A stretch of 60,000 bases of DNA from Takakia lepidozioides. Its lineage: Eukaryota; Streptophyta; Takakiopsida; Takakiales; Takakiaceae. Shown here piece by piece: positions 44,277 to 55,269 of the stretch; the stretch's first letter is position 1; every line of letters starts with the position of its first letter. The notes below the pieces were generated by a model that made no database searches, was not told the origin of the DNA, and was given only the letters and a program-made list of their open reading frames with translations. Where the stretch lies: contig CM060731.1 of assembly GCA_030704615.1 (NCBI GenBank), positions 3,102,001 to 3,162,000 on the forward strand, read 5' to 3'. Made by a program: the position numbers and the translations under genes.

Positions 44277-46126
44277 CCCATAGCAACCTAAACAAGGAGT
44301 TGATGGACTTGTCATCATGCATAAATTGTGATATAAACGCTTAGGGGCCAATTTGGCCGCAGCAACATACTTTGGCTCAAGCCGAATCTCTGCACTTAAG
44401 TCACCAGAGTGGGTCATGCCTGCGAGTTTGACTGGGTGCTCCAGATCTTGAATCTTCTACGGAAATCAGTTCGCAACTGTAGAGCCCATTTGGTAGTCTC
44501 AATTGAGCTTTTAGTCTTTCCCTTGTTCACACTAGGAGTCCAAAGGAAGGTGGACTTTGGGAGAGTTAGTGATGAGTATTGCATCTCTTAATTTTCTGCA
44601 CAAGGATGTACTCTTGATGTGCCCCTTCGGCCAGTACTCCAGTGGTACGTCAATACAAATTTTAGAAACCATGTGCAATGCTATTTTGGGTTCAGGGGTC
44701 CAGTTTTTGGCTCCTGGGGTCCTTTTGGGTCACTCTTATTTTCCCCATACATAGTCTAGTCTAGTGAGAGCAAACCTAGTTAGAAGGGTCTGACAGTTTC
44801 GGAGTACTTGGTGAATACAAAGGTTGCAAAGATAACCCACTCAAGCTTCAGTAAAATAACACCATCAGTTTCCAAAGTGCAAATTATGTTGGACAAACTG
44901 AGGTGCACCTCTTACAAAGTACTCAAGTTCTCCAACAACAAGCCTTCTGCCGAACTGTTATAATGCATTGTGCTCTTGACAAATAGTAGCTACTCCTGTG
45001 GAACCTCCAGACATAGAGAGAATGTATTCCTGAGACTCCTGAAGGTCGTGTGTAGTTGACATTTCACTTGTAATAAGCACAAGCAGATACTTCAAATCCA
45101 AGTGCAATATCATACTAACAGAAACATTTGCTGCCATAAAAGTCCTCTTGCCAAGGACCTGGCCCCATAGGACAAAGCAGGAAAAAAGGTATAAACTGGG
45201 CAGCAAAATCTATGACTACAAATACCACTACTTAGTCAGTATATGAAAAATAGTCCTCCCCATCATATTCCTCCAATCATAGAGGTGCCACCCATAACTT
45301 AGATCCAATGAAGGTCAGAGTTTTCAGCATTCTCTCAACCATTGAGAATTAGGCACCCTCACAGTATTTCCATCTCTACAGAGAAACTTTTTGTGTCCCA
45401 GGGTGTGAGAAAACAAAACCAAGTTTGACAGGAAAACAGAATGGAAGTTTAATGTCCACAGAGTGTACTCATAGGTTGCTGTGCCATAGACTCTGCGGGC
45501 GGAACAGCGAGGGACAGACACTACCTTTGTGAGCTCACTCCAGTAGTGGGATAACGGGGCTGGAGCTTTAGGCGCAGCCTCGAGATCTTGAAAGTTAACG
45601 TCCAGAGAGGGAGAGAGTGAGAGATTGGATGTTCAAACAGCAAGACTAAGACCTCCCCACTGTCAGACAGAAAACTTCCCAACATGAAGAAAGAAACTCA
45701 TCATCCAAGATATTTATGAGAGATGTAGAAATGCCAGCTGAACACCAAGGTTGTATTGATGAACACCTTTCTCACTTCTCTAAGAGACCTGCATTTTAGC
45801 TACATCACTCCACACAACTCTTAAAATGTCTCAAAAGGACAGGGCTCAGAAATGCATTGCATTGTTCTCTAATGGTACCATACACATGCATGATGTGCAC
45901 CACCAACTCTCCCTCTAATTCCAAAGTATGTACCCTACATTGCTGAGCAAGTTTGTAATTCAGGTTTGAAACAACTGCTGTAGCCTGTTAACACCTCCAT
46001 CCAGTTGAAAAAAGAACTGGGTTGTTTCCTCAATGAAGACGCTCATGACTGTGGGTTCCTTGCATTGATGATCGCGCCCTCTTATTGGATTAGATTGTAC
46101 AGCACTAAGTGAACATAGCACACTAA
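44277..46126. other. No gene recognised between convergent TMEM50-like and RabA genes
   Basis: 3' flanks of both genes. A few short ORFs show no family resemblance. A minus-strand stretch near 44420-44640 has coding-like composition in two frames (TLPKSTFLWTPSVNK), perhaps a transposon relic, but no motif supports it. Confidence 0.4.
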
Positions 46127-47253
46127 TCAATTTGTACAACATCCTCGTTTCTTAACTCCAACAACATCATCTTTCGGGTCAGTAAGATTGATTTTTGTGC
46201 CAAGTAATAGTGGAGAGGTTCCATTTCCTTGGCTTTCATCCGCAATTAGGGCCTTTTTGCTGACTACCCTGTAGATTTCTGACAACACCGTGTAAAATGC
46301 AGCCTCAACGTTAATGGACTCCATAGCAGAAGTCTCCAGGAAGAACAGCTGTTCTTTCTCTGCATACTCTTTGGCATCATCTGTTGGAACGGCCCGTAGA
46401 TTGCCGAGGTCAGACTTGTTACCAATAAGCATGATAACTATATTGGAGTCAGCATGAGCCCTCAGCTCCTCCAGCCACCTTTGCACATGATCATATGATT
46501 GCCTCTTTGTTATATCATATACCAACATGGCACCTACAGCGCCTCTGTAGTAGGCACTTGTGACAGCCCTGTATCTGTGCATCCACAATACACAAAGACA
46601 TACATCAATACAAATACTGCTTCACTTGAGCAGCTGCACCCGGAAGCCATAAATGGTCCATGCAATCGGCCTTCAGCCGATCACTAAAGTACCCCACACA
46701 ACATGCAACATAAAAGACCATGCCAGAAGCTCCATTGAGTGTCCATTGCAGAAGCTCATATGAGGTTAAACCCTAGCTGCTCCTTACAGTCTCAAACTCT
46801 TATGTGAACCTTGTACTTCGAAAATGAGAAGGAAGGGTTTACCCTGCTCAAGAAAAGATGCGCGTTGACGTTATGGTCTCTGCATGCAGTGGCCGCTCTC
46901 TTTCAGTGGCAGGGTAGATCTCTAAATCGCTTTGAAAGAGCAGGCTCAGGCCAGCAGTGCAATCAATATTCATTTGTAATTCACTCTTCAATAATAAATC
47001 AAAGAGTGTGAGAGAGTTGTGCAAACCTTTCCTGACCAGCTGTGTCCCATATCTGAGCCTTGATGGTCTTCTGATCCACAACAATGGTACGCGTTTGAAA
47101 TTCAACACCAATGGTTGCTTTGGACTCCAGGCTGAATTCATTCCGTGAAAACCTCGCCAGCAGCTGCGACTTTCCCACTGCTGAATCGCCAATGAGCACC
47201 ACCTTGAACACATAGTCTATCTTGTGGTCGTACTCGTTATACCCATTCGACAT
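46127..47253 (-). CDS. RABA: RabA (Rab11-type) GTPase
   Basis: Two exons, 47253-47027 and 46574-46127, give 224 residues. All GTPase motifs are present: P-loop GDSAVGKS (22-29), switch [16 protein letters not shown] (69-75, followed by the intron), [26 protein letters not shown] and ETSA. The C-terminus ends CCTN, a double-cysteine geranylgeranylation site. The N-terminus and [18 protein letters not shown] resemble the RABA4 group, though the exact subclass is uncertain. RabA proteins act at the trans-Golgi network and recycling endosome in polarised secretion. Start: the ATG at 47253 ([17 protein letters not shown]); an in-frame upstream ATG at 47280 is less family-like. The position after the Gln-Glu of WDTAGQE is the usual RabA intron site. 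This is the parent of the 39-41 kb pseudogene. Confidence 0.92.
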
Positions 47254-47895
47254 CGTTCCAGTGCGGTTGTGTATGGACAAATAACCCTTGATATATCACC
47301 AACACTGATTCCACATGTAAGACTAAAAGGGGAACCACAGCAGATACCAACCTATTTTGCACGTCTTCAGGCAACTTCCCCTTCAGTGACTTGAAAAACC
47401 TCTTCACTGTGACTGATACCAACCAGTTAAGAGTTCCTTGCCTCTGAGACCTGATGAGAGAATTCCGTGTGCCCTCAGAAGATGAAAAGCGAGTGAGCTG
47501 ATATGATCCACAGAGAACTTAGACTTAAATCTATTCAATTCCTCTGCACCGATGCAGTCAGTGCTGAAGCCCTGTGGAACAAATTCAAATCAACTCTATC
47601 TGAAAAACAGATACAACTCGGGACCCAGCTGAGTTTCCCTTCCGTTTCTTGCAAAGCTCTTCCCACAGCCGCTTGACACTAGGATCGATTAGCCTGGCCG
47701 ACCCAATAATGCGATCGCGAAAACAGGATTATACTGGGGCAGCCGTAAGAGTGACAGCAGTGTGACGAAGCCCTCCTCGGTGTGCACAGAGCTCCACGTT
47801 CCCGGTCATCTCTCTCGTTCTCCGCCAGTTCTCTACCAATGAATGAATGGCATATCAGGGGAAGGAGAGCAACATTACCTATATGGTGGTAATGT
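47254..47895 (-). promoter_or_regulatory. RabA 5' UTR/promoter, duplicated at 40.6-41.25 kb
   Basis: This stretch upstream of the RabA start aligns by eye along its length with 40640-41253. Shared landmarks include AAAGGGGAACCACAGCAGAT, CTAGGATCGATTAGCCTGGC and a terminal AATTACCTATATGGTGGTA. Homology ends near 47895, which probably marks the duplication border. Promoter elements themselves were not resolved. Confidence 0.6.
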
Positions 47896-48936
47896 ATGAT
47901 CTTGCTTATGGTATCCTTTACGATTCCAGGCTCCACACCCAAATTGGTTCGGAAGCTTCGCTAGGAGTATAGTCTCGGATATGGTGGAGCCCAAGATTGA
48001 TTATCCGCACGGGACATCGAGCCTGATGTGCGCTGGTTCGATTGTGGGTGTTGGGGCTGTTGCAGTGTTTGAACTTTGAACGTGGAAAAATGTTAATGCT
48101 GCATTCAGGTGTTCACAACCCGTAAAGCATGAGTACCAGTGCTCTGGAGGCTCTTCCAAGAGACTCTGTCAAAGGGTTGTGTGGCATGGAGTTTGCCTTC
48201 ATTCTTTTCCTGGATCCAACATGGCAGCTTTATTTGAAATTCACATGCTGCATACACCACAAGGAATAAATTACCAACGCAATCTGAATTGACCTGCTTG
48301 ACGTGCAAATTCTTTCTTCCTGCAACTATTACTTGAGAGAGAGAGAGGTGGGTTGCCATCTGTGTGCAGTGGGCCTGAGGGAATGCTGAGTCTAAACATC
48401 TCTTTTCTCAACTTTTGCTGCATCTGGTCTCACACACAGTGAACTGAAGGCATTCCAGTCACCAACGACGCACCTTTTCTCCCTCCAAAGAGGGGACGCT
48501 GCAACAAAGTCCCTGGAACCAATTTGACTCACACAGACCCCGCACTACATTTCCTGATAAAAAGTTTGCAGATCCTAAAACCTAAATTGCAAGATCTAAA
48601 ACTCCACAGAACACATCAAACCTGCACGCTTTTCACAACGACTGTAACCAAAGAAATCCATTGCACACCTCAGGTCTTTAATCTCCGATCCAGCTATCGA
48701 GTAGTTGAATCCTCCCAAAGTTCCATAACCTTATACACCTCTTACAAAAATTATCTACAGCTTTCAATCAATACGTGAGACCATCTACAGAAACAATTTA
48801 TCTACATCACTGAATGATAGATCAACAATATGGACCTGAACCAGACTCCACCTCATCTGCCCACACCTCAAGTGCGTAGCAGATGATCATAATTTCACCT
48901 TCAATGTGCAAGCGAAAGTAGAACTCCTGAGAGCTT
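47896..48936. other. No gene seen
   Basis: Spacer plus the 3' flank of the DUF538 gene. Only short, unsupported ORFs. Confidence 0.5.
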
Positions 48937-49455
48937 CTACTGGTCCAAAAGTGATGATGAGTTGAGGAGCTTTGACGCCTCACACACAGGAGCCTCGTCA
49001 AAATTCGTCACAGGATACTTCGCACTGAGGATTCCGACATCAAACTCCAAGGTATTGTTATTAACAGAAATGGCAGTGATGCTCCACCAGACGAAGTACG
49101 CCTTCACTGTAATACCGGACAGCTTAGATAACTTCCCATACGACAAATTGCCAGTAATCACCTTGGCATATTGCAACGGGTACTTGTTTTGAATAGTGAC
49201 CTTGCATTTGGCTTCGAGGTAGAGGGTGAACTGCCCATTTGCATAAAAAATGTAACCTGTTACGGTGTGCGGCAACAGGCCTTGAGGAAAACCGTAACCT
49301 TCCAGCCGCTCGTACGCGTCTGAGTCTGCCAGGACCTGCTTCGCGCTGGACAAAGTGATCAACACAAAGGCTGCTGCGAGGACGCACAGTGAGGCTGGCC
49401 CTTGCAGAATTCTTCGATCCCGCTGAAGGACAGATGAAGCCTCTACCCTCTCCAT
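48937..49455 (-). CDS. DUF538 family secreted protein
   Basis: Intronless, 172 residues from the ATG at 49455. Residues about 18-38 are hydrophobic (CVLAAAFVLITLSSAKQVLA), a probable signal peptide. The DUF538 domain follows: DAYERLEGYGFPQGLLPHTV, a beta-rich body with KCKVTIQNKYPLQYAKVITG and the characteristic end FDVGILSAKYPVTNFDEAPV followed by Cys. The protein ends with a short Ser-rich tail. DUF538 proteins are plant-specific, often stress-induced, and structurally related to BPI-like lipid-binding folds; the function here is unknown. The frame is also open upstream to an ATG at 49512, which would put 19 residues in front of the signal peptide, so the inner ATG is preferred. Confidence 0.88.
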   Translation of the reverse strand: MERVEASSVLQRDRRILQGPASLCVLAAAFVLITLSSAKQVLADSDAYERLEGYGFPQGLLPHTVTGYIFYANGQFTLYLEAKCKVTIQNKYPLQYAKVITGNLSYGKLSKLSGITVKAYFVWWSITAISVNNNTLEFDVGILSAKYPVTNFDEAPVCEASKLLNSSSLLDQ

Positions 49456-49523
49456 CAAAAAATAATTATCACGATACTGCCCACTGTCACAAACACAAGG
49501 AGGATTAGACAACTGCAGAATTT

Positions 49524-49556
49524 GTCAGAGTCAGAGTCAGAGTCAGAGTCAGAGTC
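49524..49556. repeat. (GTCAGA)n hexanucleotide microsatellite
   Basis: Five and a half perfect GTCAGA units, just upstream of the DUF538 gene. Confidence 0.95.
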
Positions 49557-50544
49557 TTCCTATGAGAAGAAGCCGCTTGGCTCGTTAGATTGCTGTGGAG
49601 ATTCACTCTAGGCTGTGAAAACATCCCACAATACGCAAATCTAGCGGATCACAAACTGATGGAAAGCATGCTGAAACTATCGAAAAATAAGGAACTCTGG
49701 TCTGTGAGGTTCAACAACAGGCAGTTCTAGCTTGTGATAATCTGGACAATCAAACACCTGCGAAATGACGACAGCAAATTGAACATCAAGCAACTGTAAC
49801 ATGTGAGTATCCCGAAGAATGAGCAACCGACTTGTAAACTTCCCGAAACTCCCTTACAAGCACCCCCCGAAGAGAACGAGACTCTAGAATGTGAGACCGA
49901 GGACTCCAATCGACTCATTTATATACAGATCCCCTGAAGCCAGCCCAGGTAGGCAAACTTCAGAAAAAACAACTTTCCCGTATCCAACACCCAAAAAGAC
50001 TCTCACTTACAAGGATCCCCGAGTGCCAGATCAGAATCTGCGGTGTGCAGGGAGCGATCGAGCGCAGACTGGACGCGTGCCGACGAGGAAGGTGAGCTGC
50101 CTCTGCCTCGCTCGCTCACATTCGCCCTGCCCACCGTCAGGAAAACAGACCTCCATTTTCTTACTCGATTGAAAAAACCCGTACACCAACATGTTTAGTC
50201 TGTAAAATTCGAGAGCAACAAGACATTCGATCCTTTGCTTAGATGGTTTCCTATCTTCCTTGTACCTTCCAGTAACGAAGACGCCTCCGTGAAGACTAGC
50301 ATTGCCTTTGAAGGAAGGGAATGTTTATATCAATATTCTGTGAACTTAGCTTAGGAGTTTGAACTGCAGATTGTTCGGACGTCTCCAACCGAGTAGTAAT
50401 GACACTGGATATACCGAGGAACAAACCCCTGGATTGACTGAAAGGTTTTATACTGTTGTGGGCACTGTGTAGGCAGATTCCTGCATCAGACTGACAGGGA
50501 GGAGCCTGTTCGATGGTCAGGTAAGTAGTTCGAACTGCACAGTG
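49557..50544. other. Upstream region of DUF538; no gene recognised
   Basis: Promoter and spacer sequence. No motif or RNA gene was recognised. Confidence 0.45.
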
Positions 50545-51122
50545 TCACTGGCTGTGTCGAGCCTTTCCTACCTCTCTTGGGTCATCGGAATGGATCGGTA
50601 TGTCCAACATCTGGTCCTCATAATTGCACGTAGGCCTCACTGTACCAGAAACAGGCTGAGCAACATGGCTGACAATGAAATCTGAACGGTCTCTGTTGAG
50701 TGCACAGTGCTTAATCTGAGGAGTGTTTAATGAAGTACCCACAACAAAAAGCAGTTCTTTGGACGTCAGTGTTATTCTTATCTTATTTCATTCTTTGGAT
50801 TAATTGTGACTGCAAGGCTGGAAGCTCAACTCTCTTGTTTGTAACTAAAAAATCCAGGCTAGTGAACTTCGAAATCTCTTGGAGGATTTGACCAATAGAA
50901 GGAATAGGTGTCAACTTGTCTCAGGATACTGGAAGCTCCCCAATCATACCAAACAAGATCACCCACATACCCAATCTTCTTGAAACTGGGGATTCCATTG
51001 TAAAAGTGGAAAACTTTGAACCCCCATAGCCTTTTTGGAGGGTTTTCTTCATACCTCCTGTACACTGCCATCTGCACAGAAGTATTATGTGACTTCATTA
51101 CAGATGTTAGATAAAGTGACAT
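50545..51122 (-). other. Two unrecognised exon-like segments
   Basis: The minus-strand segment 51079-50859 follows a CTTCTGTGCAG acceptor-like site and reads MAVYRRYEENPPKRLWGFKV then GDLVWYDWGASSILR, a strongly protein-like composition that ends at TAG. A second segment (about 50711-50569) is bounded by CTCCTCAG and GAG|GTAGGA and reads ALNRDRSDFIVSHVAQPVSG. A donor GTTCAC just before the TAG would join the two in frame. I recognise no family. They lie just downstream of the PPR gene on the same strand and could be a small gene or a relic. Confidence 0.3.
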
Positions 51123-51252
51123 GAATCACTCTTGTCACCATAAGCAGTTCACAGAATGTGCGATACTGACACTTGCATTGAAAGACAAGTGAACTATTAC
51201 TCCGCCCTCAAGTTTCCAGCAGTGCACATTTTTTCATGCGTGTCATTTGTCT

Positions 51253-53475
51253 TCACCAGTAATCCCCACAAGAACAAATTCCATCATGGAAGTAGTGAAA
51301 GCGGTTGGCATCCCGCACAATAACTGCTCGCCCAACAATCTTGGAGATGAACTTGGTCGCTGTGTGGCAGTCACCACATACCCACAGGTTCTTGATGACA
51401 CGGATGGGTGTCCCAGTGGGTGTGCTGATCAGCCCAAAAGCAATTGCCAGCTTCTCACTGTGGTAGCAGAGAGAGAATTCCTTTTGCTCCTCCTCAATAT
51501 CGTGCAATACAAAGCGTGTGTCAGGCACATACCCAGCCTCCTTCATCTGCCCAGAGAGTCTCTCAAGCTCAGCATGGATTTCCGTAATTTGTGGATGCAA
51601 TTTGTCATCTACAACGAAGGTATGCACCCAATTTTCCATCTCAATGCAGCTGCACCCTGCCTCTTTTCTGACACCTCTGTCTTCCATCATTTTCCTCACC
51701 ATTGCTTGATCATCCCACCTGCCAGCTGCTGCATAGATATTGGATAGCAACACATAAGTTGTGGCATCCAGTGGATGCCACTTGAGAAGGCACTTCGCTG
51801 TACGTTCTGCTCGCTCCACATCGCCGTGAATTCTGCAGGCACCAAGCAATGCTCCCCACACAGCGGCACCTGGTTCTATAGGCATTTTCTCAATGAAATC
51901 CTTTGCATCATCCAATCGCCCTCCACGGCCAAGTAGGTCCACCATGCAGCCAAAATGCTCTGCTGTAGGAGTGAGGCCATGATCTCGACTCATGGAATGA
52001 AAGTAGTGATGGCCTTCATCTACCAGGCCCACATGGCTACATGCAGAGAGAAGACATACAAAGGTGATTCCATCTGGCTTAAAGCCTTCCTGCTGCATTT
52101 GTTCAAATACTTGGACAGCCTCCCTGCCACACCCTTGCTGTCCATATCCTGCTATCATCGGACTCCATGAGACCACATCTCGTTTAGACATATTGGCAAA
52201 CACCTGATGCGCATCCTTCATGCTCCCACATTTGGCGTACATGTAAACAAGGGAATTCTCCAAATTAATATATGATGCAACACCAGCTGTGATGATGTCA
52301 GCATGGACCTCTTTGCCCTTTTCCAGAGCAGCTAGGCTGGCACATGCATTGAGAGCACAAATGAATGTAACCTTGTCGGGCATCACCCCTTCCAGTGTCA
52401 TCTGCTCATACATCTCCAAAGCCTCCCTACCAGACCCATGCTGTACATATCCTGCGATCATGGCACTCCATGAGACCACATTCCGTTTGGCCATATTGTC
52501 GAAAATTTGACGCGCATCCTTCATGCTCCCACATTTGGCATACATATCAGCAAGGGCAGTTTCTAAAATGGTATCGGGTGCAATTCCAGCTTTCATGATG
52601 TCAGTATGGACTTGTTTGCCTTTCTCCAGGGCTGCTAGGCCGGCACACGCGTTGAGAATGCAAATGTACGTCACCTTGTTGGGCATCACTCCTTCCTGTC
52701 TCATTCGCTCATATGTCTCGAAAGCCTCCCTACCACACCCATGCTGAGCATATCCAGTGATCATAGAGCTCCATGCAAACACATTTCGTTCAGCCATATT
52801 GTCGAACACTCGACGAGCATCATTCATGCTACCGCATTTGGCATACATGTCAGCCAGGGCAGTCTCAAGAATGATATCTGGCGCAATTCCAGCTTTGATG
52901 ATGTCAGCATGGACCTTTTTGCCCTTTTCCAGGGCGCCTAGGCTCGCACATGCATTGAGAACACAGGTGAATGTGACCTTGTCGGGTGTCAAACCTTCCC
53001 TTATCATTTGCTCATACATCTGGAAAGCCTCCCTACCACACCCATGCTTCGCATATGCTGATATCAATATCGTCCAAGTAGAGACAGTGCGTTCAAGCAT
53101 CTTGCCAAACAGCCGATGTGCATCTACCACACTCCCGCACTTGGAGTACATGCTTACAAGGGTGTTAAGGAGAAAAACGTTTGGCTTGAATCCACTTTTG
53201 ATGATGTGGTTGTGCACCTGCTTTCCCTCTGCTAGGCCTTTAACTTTGATGCACTCCTGCAAGAGACAGAGATAGGTCTCAGAATCTGTCGAAATCCCTT
53301 GTTGGTTCAATATGTGCAGCGCCTCTGTCAGTTGTCCTGTCTTACATAGTGTCCGCACATCCCCACTAGCACAAGAAGACTTCTTGTTGATTCCTTGTTT
53401 TGCTCCTCTTTCAAAAGAGGTTGTGATAGTGAAGGTGCCTGGTTCAAACAACTGTGCATGATTCAACCCTGCCAT
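51253..53475 (-). CDS. PLS-class pentatricopeptide repeat protein with E and DYW domains (organellar C-to-U RNA editing factor)
   Basis: Intronless, 740 residues. After a short N-terminus it has a run of PLS repeats from about residue 65 to 500 (recurrent YAKCGSMKDARQVFDNM-like and VVSWSAMIAGYxQHG blocks), E/E+ motifs (LLGACRIHGDVERAERTAKC, YVLLSNIYAAAGRWDDQAMV) and a complete DYW deaminase. The zinc and active-site motifs HSEKLAIAFGL (HxE) and CGDCH (CxxC) are present, and the protein ends CSCGDYW. Such proteins bind a transcript with their repeats and deaminate a specific cytidine in mitochondria or plastids. The N-terminus shows no clear targeting peptide to the eye, so the compartment is open. 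Neighbouring repeats are unusually similar to each other, as in lineages with recent DYW expansion. A decayed sister copy lies at 33.6-35.6 kb. Confidence 0.94.
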   Translation of the reverse strand: MAGLNHAQLFEPGTFTITTSFERGAKQGINKKSSCASGDVRTLCKTGQLTEALHILNQQGISTDSETYLCLLQECIKVKGLAEGKQVHNHIIKSGFKPNVFLLNTLVSMYSKCGSVVDAHRLFGKMLERTVSTWTILISAYAKHGCGREAFQMYEQMIREGLTPDKVTFTCVLNACASLGALEKGKKVHADIIKAGIAPDIILETALADMYAKCGSMNDARRVFDNMAERNVFAWSSMITGYAQHGCGREAFETYERMRQEGVMPNKVTYICILNACAGLAALEKGKQVHTDIMKAGIAPDTILETALADMYAKCGSMKDARQIFDNMAKRNVVSWSAMIAGYVQHGSGREALEMYEQMTLEGVMPDKVTFICALNACASLAALEKGKEVHADIITAGVASYINLENSLVYMYAKCGSMKDAHQVFANMSKRDVVSWSPMIAGYGQQGCGREAVQVFEQMQQEGFKPDGITFVCLLSACSHVGLVDEGHHYFHSMSRDHGLTPTAEHFGCMVDLLGRGGRLDDAKDFIEKMPIEPGAAVWGALLGACRIHGDVERAERTAKCLLKWHPLDATTYVLLSNIYAAAGRWDDQAMVRKMMEDRGVRKEAGCSCIEMENWVHTFVVDDKLHPQITEIHAELERLSGQMKEAGYVPDTRFVLHDIEEEQKEFSLCYHSEKLAIAFGLISTPTGTPIRVIKNLWVCGDCHTATKFISKIVGRAVIVRDANRFHYFHDGICSCGDYW

Positions 53476-53654
53476 CCTGCATAATTCAAAACTCTTACAA
53501 GTCTTTTGTACTATACTACATAATACATGTCAAAGCTGCTGTACACTTCAAAAAGTATCTGTTCATGAGAAGGACTCATTGTTACATAATAACAGGTTTA
53601 CAAAATATTACTCAAATCATTTTACATTCAGTGTAAACTGCACCAGCCTGTGTT

Positions 53655-54232
53655 TCAGTTGAAATCCATATCATCAAAATAATACCTGTCGTATGCTTGG
53701 CCTGAAGCATCATGGTGCATATCAACATTAGAACCACTCCAAGACTGTGCTTGACCTTGAAGGATGGCAAATATCTTTGCTTTCACCCAAGGAGGGTTTG
53801 ACCAACCATCAAGCCAAAGGACCTCCTTTGTGTGCTTATGTCTCAAGTCTGGAAATCCTGGACTTCCCTGCAAAAACCACCAGTGGGCAGCTGAGGATAG
53901 CTCAACACACAGCCAGGCTGAAAACTAAGAGTCCGAGCATCATATAGCAGACAACAACCTTGACGAACCAACTCATAGCGATGGAAAGGAACACCTATAC
54001 TGGTTTTAGTGTCTATTAGCAAACTTGTCATTGCTGGAAGTAACCAGAGCTACTTCCAGTCCATTATTCAGCTCTTTTAAATCATGAAGGAAGATAGCCT
54101 CACCTTGTCAAACCTATTGTCCCACCACTGTGAAGGATCTGAGAAGAAATCTTGCCAGAGCTGTTCTCTGCTCCTTGCTTGACCTGCGTGCAAGGAGTAC
54201 AAGAACATGAGAACCACATCTGTGTCTGATTG
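53655..54232 (-). CDS. OSB-type organellar single-stranded DNA-binding protein, C-terminal part only
   Basis: The last exon, 53867-53655, encodes GSPGFPDLRHKHTKEVLWLD then SNPPWVKAKIF and ends DDMDFN. The preceding exon ends at 54104 and holds SREQLWQDFFSDPSQWWDNR then FDK. Together these form the PDF motif (W..FF.DP..WWDNR ... PDF.HK.T...LWL) that in plant OSB proteins binds single-stranded organellar DNA and limits recombination of mitochondrial or plastid genomes. The 5' border of the first listed exon is uncertain (an acceptor at 54232, or one inside it at 54183). The OB-fold/SSB domain expected upstream was not found in 54240-55050, so the gene is truncated, degenerate or has exons I could not see. 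Confidence 0.6.
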
Positions 54233-55256
54233 CCTCACCTGTAAAAAATTAGATCTTTTGGAGCTCCTATCCACCCTGATCGTATTTGGGACTGCTTGCG
54301 TTGGTTTTCCATAGAATAAAACACTCTCTCTGGCTGCGCCCCTGCCCTTCCTCAAGCATGGTGTGACTGTGCGTGGCCGCTGTAGCAACTAGGGCCCGAG
54401 TTCAATATCATGGTGGGTAGAAATCCCGCAACTAGCTGAAAGAGGTTTGATGTTTAGCTCATGGTCACATCAAAATCTGCCCTATATCCAACCCTCGGTG
54501 TGATCGGCGATTGCCGCTCTGCACTGCCCGTAGCAATGTGGCTCGCATCTGTGGCAAATGGCTCATCAAATTAAGGAGTAATCCTCTTGCGACTCTTGCT
54601 GAATTTCCACCAGGAGTTATGCCCGGAAGCAACTGAGGTGCTGTTGGAAGGAGGACAGGCTTGTCGATTATACTTCTCCTTGACCATAGGACAGGATGGG
54701 TGTAGTTTTTGCTGAGATGGGTTCTATACAATATCTGATCTGCTTTGTCCGCATGCAGTTTAGAGACCTGAATGCTCGTATGAAAAATTTGCAAGTCCAT
54801 ACCTCTCTTCATTATCCCTGGAGGCAGGGGAGCCGTCATAGCCATCATTCGCGATGTCCCGGGGCTGGAATTGCCAAGTTGGAAACCCAATTCACAGCCG
54901 GGCCCGTTACTCTGCGTGACATGAGGCTCCTCTGCCTTTCACCGGCCGGAGACCACAGGGCCTTAAGAATGGCCTCTCCTGTCCGCGCAGGAGAGCAGCG
55001 AAGCGCACTCCCATAAATAGCCCTGTGCGACAGCTCAGGCAAGAATCGCAAAGCACAAGTAGGCTCGTTGCAGCAACTGTGGACCCACTGAAAACGATCT
55101 CGACACCAAAGTGAATGTGTCAGAACTCAGAACCGGACACACTTGTGGCTTCCCTTTGCGGTGGAGGTTCTTTGTGACTACTCTCATGCAGGTTAAATCA
55201 GCCTATTTTTGCAACTATCTTCATGTAAGAAATCCTAAATCTACCTGTATGGAGGT
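54233..55256. other. No certain gene; possible OSB 5' exons or relic
   Basis: Minus-strand ORFs (54465-54890 and 54845-55051) are long for noncoding DNA but show no SSB/OB-fold motif and no confident splice join to the OSB exons. Confidence 0.3.
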
Positions 55257-55269
55257 AATTATAAATTTT

